From Amblyornis subalaris (taxonomy: Eukaryota; Chordata; Aves; Passeriformes; Ptilonorhynchidae), in assembly GCA_018881555.1 (NCBI GenBank), contig JACAXG010000053.1:4205210-4269209 (forward strand): a stretch of 64,000 nt of DNA. The letters are read 5' to 3'. The first letter of the stretch is position 1. Every line of letters starts with the position of its first letter. The translations under genes were made by a program, and so were the position numbers. Below, in pieces: positions 60,941 through 64,000 of this stretch. The notes beneath the pieces were generated by a model. It was not told where the DNA came from. It searched no databases and worked only from the letters and a program-made list of their open reading frames with translations.

Positions 60941-61455
60941 AACTGAGATGCAGCATGCACAGTCTCACCCGGGCACCGAAAACTGGCGAAAAGCTCCGAA
61001 GTGCCAAGGGGCAGGGCTGGCCCATCGGACATAAATTAGCCGCTCCACTTTACAGTGAAGGACAACACAGAGCCGCTGTTCTCCTCCAACAGCCTTGGGC
61101 GGGTGTCACCTCCTCTCCCAGCCCTGTCTCAGAGTGCCAGGGTGGCGGCGCGGAGCTGCAGAGGTGATGCCCCGTGTGAGAACCGCCGGGCTGCCGCCAA
61201 CCTGCACTCGGCGAGTTTAGACGCGGCACGGGTGGAAGCTTTAATCGCACCCACTCCAGTAATAAATAACCCGGCATTCCACACCGAGGATGCGGCTTCA
61301 TCTGCGCTGACGGTCGTCCCGGGACGAGCCGAGGGCTGGAGCGAACACGGAGCCGAAACAAAGCGGAGCGAGCGGGCAGGACGGGCCCCCGACCCTCGGG
61401 CTGCCGCGGCCCCGCCGCCCTCGCCGCCCCCGGCCCGGCCCCGCTCCCCCGCCCG

Positions 61456-61479
61456 CCCCGGCCCCGGCCCCGGCCCCGG
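61456..61479 (-). repeat. CCCCGG hexanucleotide repeat (GGGGCC class on SRPX strand)
   Basis: Four perfect ccccgg units, 32 bases 3' of the exon 1 donor on the minus strand, so within the first intron of the distal transcript. The proximal copy has two full units and a partial at 41239-41255. The G-rich strand could form a G-quadruplex. Confidence 0.85.
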
Positions 61480-61510
61480 CGCCCCTTCCCCCTGCCGTGC
61501 CCTGCCCTAC

Positions 61511-61580
61511 CCTCGTACTCCAGGCTGGCCCGGGCGCCCAGGGCGAGCAGCGCGGCGAGGCGCAGCCAGCAGCTCCCCAT
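61511..61580 (-). CDS. SRPX: SRPX exon 1, distal copy (alternative first exon)
   Basis: Seventy coding bases from ATG at 61580-61578 to a GTAGGG donor, identical to 41288-41357. It encodes the same signal peptide [19 protein letters not shown] and ends in phase 1, compatible with exon 2 at 37884. If used, intron 1 is about 23.6 kb and spans the proximal copy. The wider CpG island here suggests this is the original promoter. Equally, one copy may be an assembly duplicate. Confidence 0.75.
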
Positions 61581-61853
61581 GCTCCACACGGCGGCTCTGC
61601 CCGGCCCGGGGCTGCGCGGCGAAGGCGCAGGAGGAGGAGGAGTGGGACGGGGACATTCTCCGAGCGGCTCCCGGGCGCCAACGGAGTCTCCTCCTCTCGC
61701 TGCCGCCCCGCCTCCCCCGGCCCCGCGCTCGGGATCCCCGGGATTCCGGCGTCGCTTGTGCCACGCGTTGTTGCCTGAGGGGCTGCTGCCGCCCGCTGCC
61801 CTCCGACCGGGCCTCCGGGGCTCGCCCGGTGCTGCGCTGGCCCGGAGAGAGGT

Positions 61854-62443
61854 CATAGAAACATAGAATCAAAATGGTTTGGGTTGGAAGGAACCATAAA
61901 GATCATCCAGTCCCAACCCTGCTGGCCATGGGCAGGGACACCTTCCCCTAGAGCAGAGCCCCATCCAGTCTGGCCTTGAACACTTCCAGGGATGAGACAT
62001 CCACAACTTCTCTGGGCAACCTGTGCCAGTGCCTCACCACCCTTGCAGTAAAGAATTTCTTCCTAATATCTGATCTAAACCTACTCTCTCTCAGTTTGAA
62101 GCCATTTCCCCTTGTTCTGTCACTACATGCTCCTGTAAACAGTCCTGCCCCACCTTTCTTGTCAGTTCCCTTCAGGTACTGGAAGGCTGCAATTAGGTCA
62201 CACCAAAGCCTTCTCTTCCAGGCTGAACAATCCCGATTCTGTCAGCCTTTCCTCGTGAGAGTGGTGTTCCATCCTTCTGATCAGCTTGGTGGCCTCCTCT
62301 GGACTCACTCCGACAGGCCAACGTCCTTCCTGTGCTGGGGACCCCAGGGCTGGGTGCACTGTTCAAGGTGAGGTTTTACCGGAGCAGAGGGGCAGAATCC
62401 CCTCCCTGGACCTGCTGCCCACGGTGCTTTGGATGCAGCTCAG
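61854..62443 (-). mobile_element. CR1 LINE 3' fragment inserted in distal promoter
   Basis: Minus-strand CR1 of about 590 bp: catagaaacatagaatcaaa, ttggaaggaaccataaagat, ccatgggcagggacacctt, ttccaggctgaacaatcccg and ending ttggatgcagctcag. It splits the duplicon about 275 bases upstream of the distal start codon. Both flanks carry aggt, which may be a short target duplication or chance. Confidence 0.94.
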
Positions 62444-62552
62444 GTGTGGGGTCCCTGCTCAGTGCTGTGAGCCCCGACCTGCAGCGCCAGGCCGACCTCA
62501 ACCAGGGCATTAAGCTGGCCAGGGCAGTGTGTCTGTCACCGATGTCTTCCCA

Positions 62553-64000
62553 TCCCTCCCTCCATGGCTGGGAAGGAGCCGGCCCCAGGAGCCTGAGGCT
62601 CCCCATGAGCGACGGTGGGATGGGGAGGACAAGCCCCTTGTGCTCCCTCTGGTCCCTTCACTGGTGTGGTGGGACCTCTGGGGAAGCACCCCGCTGCCAG
62701 CCTAAATCCCATCCCATCCCAAGTCGCAGCGCCTGCCCACACAGGCCTAGAGTTTTGCAGGCAGCAGTGCAAGGAAACAGACTGCACTTTTCAAGATGAA
62801 CTGCTGTGGTTGCTCTGCAGTTTGCAGATGGGCAGTCTTAAATATTAAAAGAAAATCCTTGAGTCATAAGACTAAGAAAAAACATTCGGAGTCATCACAT
62901 TTCTCATTAACTTTTTGAGCTGCCAGGGTGTTGTGGAGTTACATTTTCAGGCTTTGTTCCATAACCACAAAGACTAGAGGTTTTTTTTCTGCCTTTCAGA
63001 TGAAAGCAAATTCCCCAGTCACTCCAAGTCTACAGAAGTGGAGGCTTCAGGCAGAGCATCATATGTTCCAACACTCTTCATTTAAGTTTGAGATCTGTCA
63101 ACCCTGCAGCTTGACTACAGGTAGGCTTGGTTTTGATTTCTTTTTGCACTTCCTACCATGAGTATTTAATATGCACTCTAAACTGGTGAAGGTGTGGGAA
63201 AGCCCCTTTTGCCAAAAAAGAAAAAAAAGATAGTAGCAAAAACAATGGCAGTATCATCAGAGCAACTGCAGTTTAACAGCCTAAGGAATGCTTAGATTTC
63301 CATGTGGGAAGAGATTAAAATACTAACATTGTTTGAAGTAGAACATCGGGAAAAGAAGTGCTTTAATCTGTTGTTATTGGCATAGAAAAGTTAAGTAAAA
63401 TATTAGAAATCTGTAATAAATAGTGATAATCTCTGTAGTTAATCTGTGCTGCAAGGCTTNGGTAAGAGTTCAGCATTCCAAGGTAGTGAACCAATAGATG
63501 TACCTGAAGCAGATCTTAATGGGTCAGGTGTCTCTTGCTTTCCCTATGTATATTGTCCTTGTAGGTGCCTTTTTCCAAAACTCTAGCCTTCATTTAGGTA
63601 TTTCTAGAAGTGTAAGGCCTGCACGGGTATGACAGCATTGTACAAGAAGTCACTGCCAGCAGAAATGTGAATGCAGGTGGAGCTTCTCCATCGGCTGTCC
63701 CAGCACCACCCAGCCCATAAGTTACAGCCTCTCTCCTGGGCAGCCTTTTTGAGCCATTTCAAGCTGCATTGCCACAGGGCAGAAATTTGGTGGTGGAGAC
63801 AAATCTTCCGTGTCTGGATATCTCCTCAGTGTGAGAGGCAAAGGCGTCAGTAGTGGGTGCAATGGGGTCACTGCAACCGTGGTGCCCGTATTAGTACAGG
63901 CACGCATCCCATTTGATTCCCTGGAATCAGTGAGGTTTCAGACTGCTTTCCTGTTGCTCCTGATTGTGCATGAGCAGTTCTGTCTCTTCAAACAACTTTT
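62553..64000. other. Flank upstream of distal SRPX promoter
   Basis: GC-moderate to 62.8 kb, then AT-rich. No RPGR coding exon or other gene is recognised in this 1.4 kb. Confidence 0.5.

Larger units (their letters stand above)
60950..61853. promoter_or_regulatory. SRPX: CpG island around distal SRPX exon 1
   Basis: Dense in CG dinucleotides and C/G runs (for example gccccgccgccctcgccgcc), in strong contrast with the AT-rich DNA on both sides. It spans the distal exon 1 and 300 bases on its 5' side. It is broader than the island at the proximal copy. It behaves as a TATA-less housekeeping-type promoter region by composition; no TATA box is seen within 100 bases of the ATG. Confidence 0.8.
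61425..62552 (-). repeat. SRPX promoter/exon 1 duplicon, distal copy with CR1 insertion
   Basis: Homologous to 41208-41714. The alignment is interrupted by a CR1 at 61854-62443 and resumes at 62444 (gtgtggggtccctgct against gtgcggggaccccgcc in the proximal copy), ending at gatgtcttccca in both. It has one more CCCCGG unit and about 25 extra bases near 61740-61790 compared with the proximal copy. Confidence 0.87.

Noticed and set aside
61050..61858. Overlapping 267- and 268-codon ORFs on both strands
   Set aside because: They come from the CpG island, where stop codons are rare on every frame. Only the 70 bases of SRPX exon 1 within the minus frame are supported as coding.
62332..62799. 155-codon plus-strand ORF upstream of the distal promoter
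   Set aside because: It begins inside the CR1 and runs through the diverged duplicon flank. No conserved motif, and it is frame-disrupted in the homologous proximal sequence.

Overview
The window is nuclear DNA from a bird. The evidence is a scatter of CR1 LINE fragments in both orientations, carrying the typical 3' octamer-like tail (catagaatcatag), and an avian ERVL-type LTR. Two multi-exon genes can also be read exon by exon with matching splice phases. Single N bases throughout indicate a draft consensus assembly. There is no operon, CRISPR array, phage or other prokaryotic feature.

Layout. (1) Positions 1-9167, plus strand: the last five coding exons of a synaptotagmin-like protein, called SYTL5. 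They encode the end of C2A, the linker and all of C2B, to the stop codon. The earlier exons lie to the left of the window. A long 3' UTR probably follows, with a candidate ATTAAA signal at 14476. (2) About 14.5-19.5 kb: intergenic DNA between two tail-to-tail genes, with one CR1 copy. (3) About 19.5-41.4 kb, minus strand: a complete SRPX gene (sushi-repeat-containing protein, X-linked in human). Its ten coding exons join in frame to 454 residues: signal peptide, acidic linker, sushi, sushi, HYR, sushi, DUF4174. Its 3' UTR appears to contain a CR1 element. (4) About 41.2-62.5 kb: a second copy of SRPX exon 1 and its CpG-rich promoter lies 20 kb further upstream (exon at 61511-61580, against 41288-41357). 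The DNA between holds CR1 pieces, an ERVL LTR and a 76-bp tandem duplication, with no gene I can recognise.

SYTL5 and SRPX are adjacent and convergent in human Xp11.4. The same arrangement here supports the paralogue call (SYTL5 rather than SYTL4) and fits the ancestral autosomal block of the mammalian X-added region. The two genes are not known to act together: SYTL5 is a Rab27 effector in vesicle traffic, and SRPX is a secreted sushi/HYR protein.

The most notable structure is the duplicated SRPX first exon. Both copies have the same 70 coding bases, a strong start context and an intact donor in the same phase, so either could splice to exon 2 and give the same protein from two promoters. 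The copies are mosaic. The exon and CpG core are nearly identical, while the outer flank is clearly diverged, and the change falls exactly where a CR1 interrupts the distal copy. Gene conversion, or an assembly fault, must be considered. A weaker observation is a chain of phase-compatible candidate exons inside SRPX introns 1-2 that I cannot assign to any family and that may be chance.
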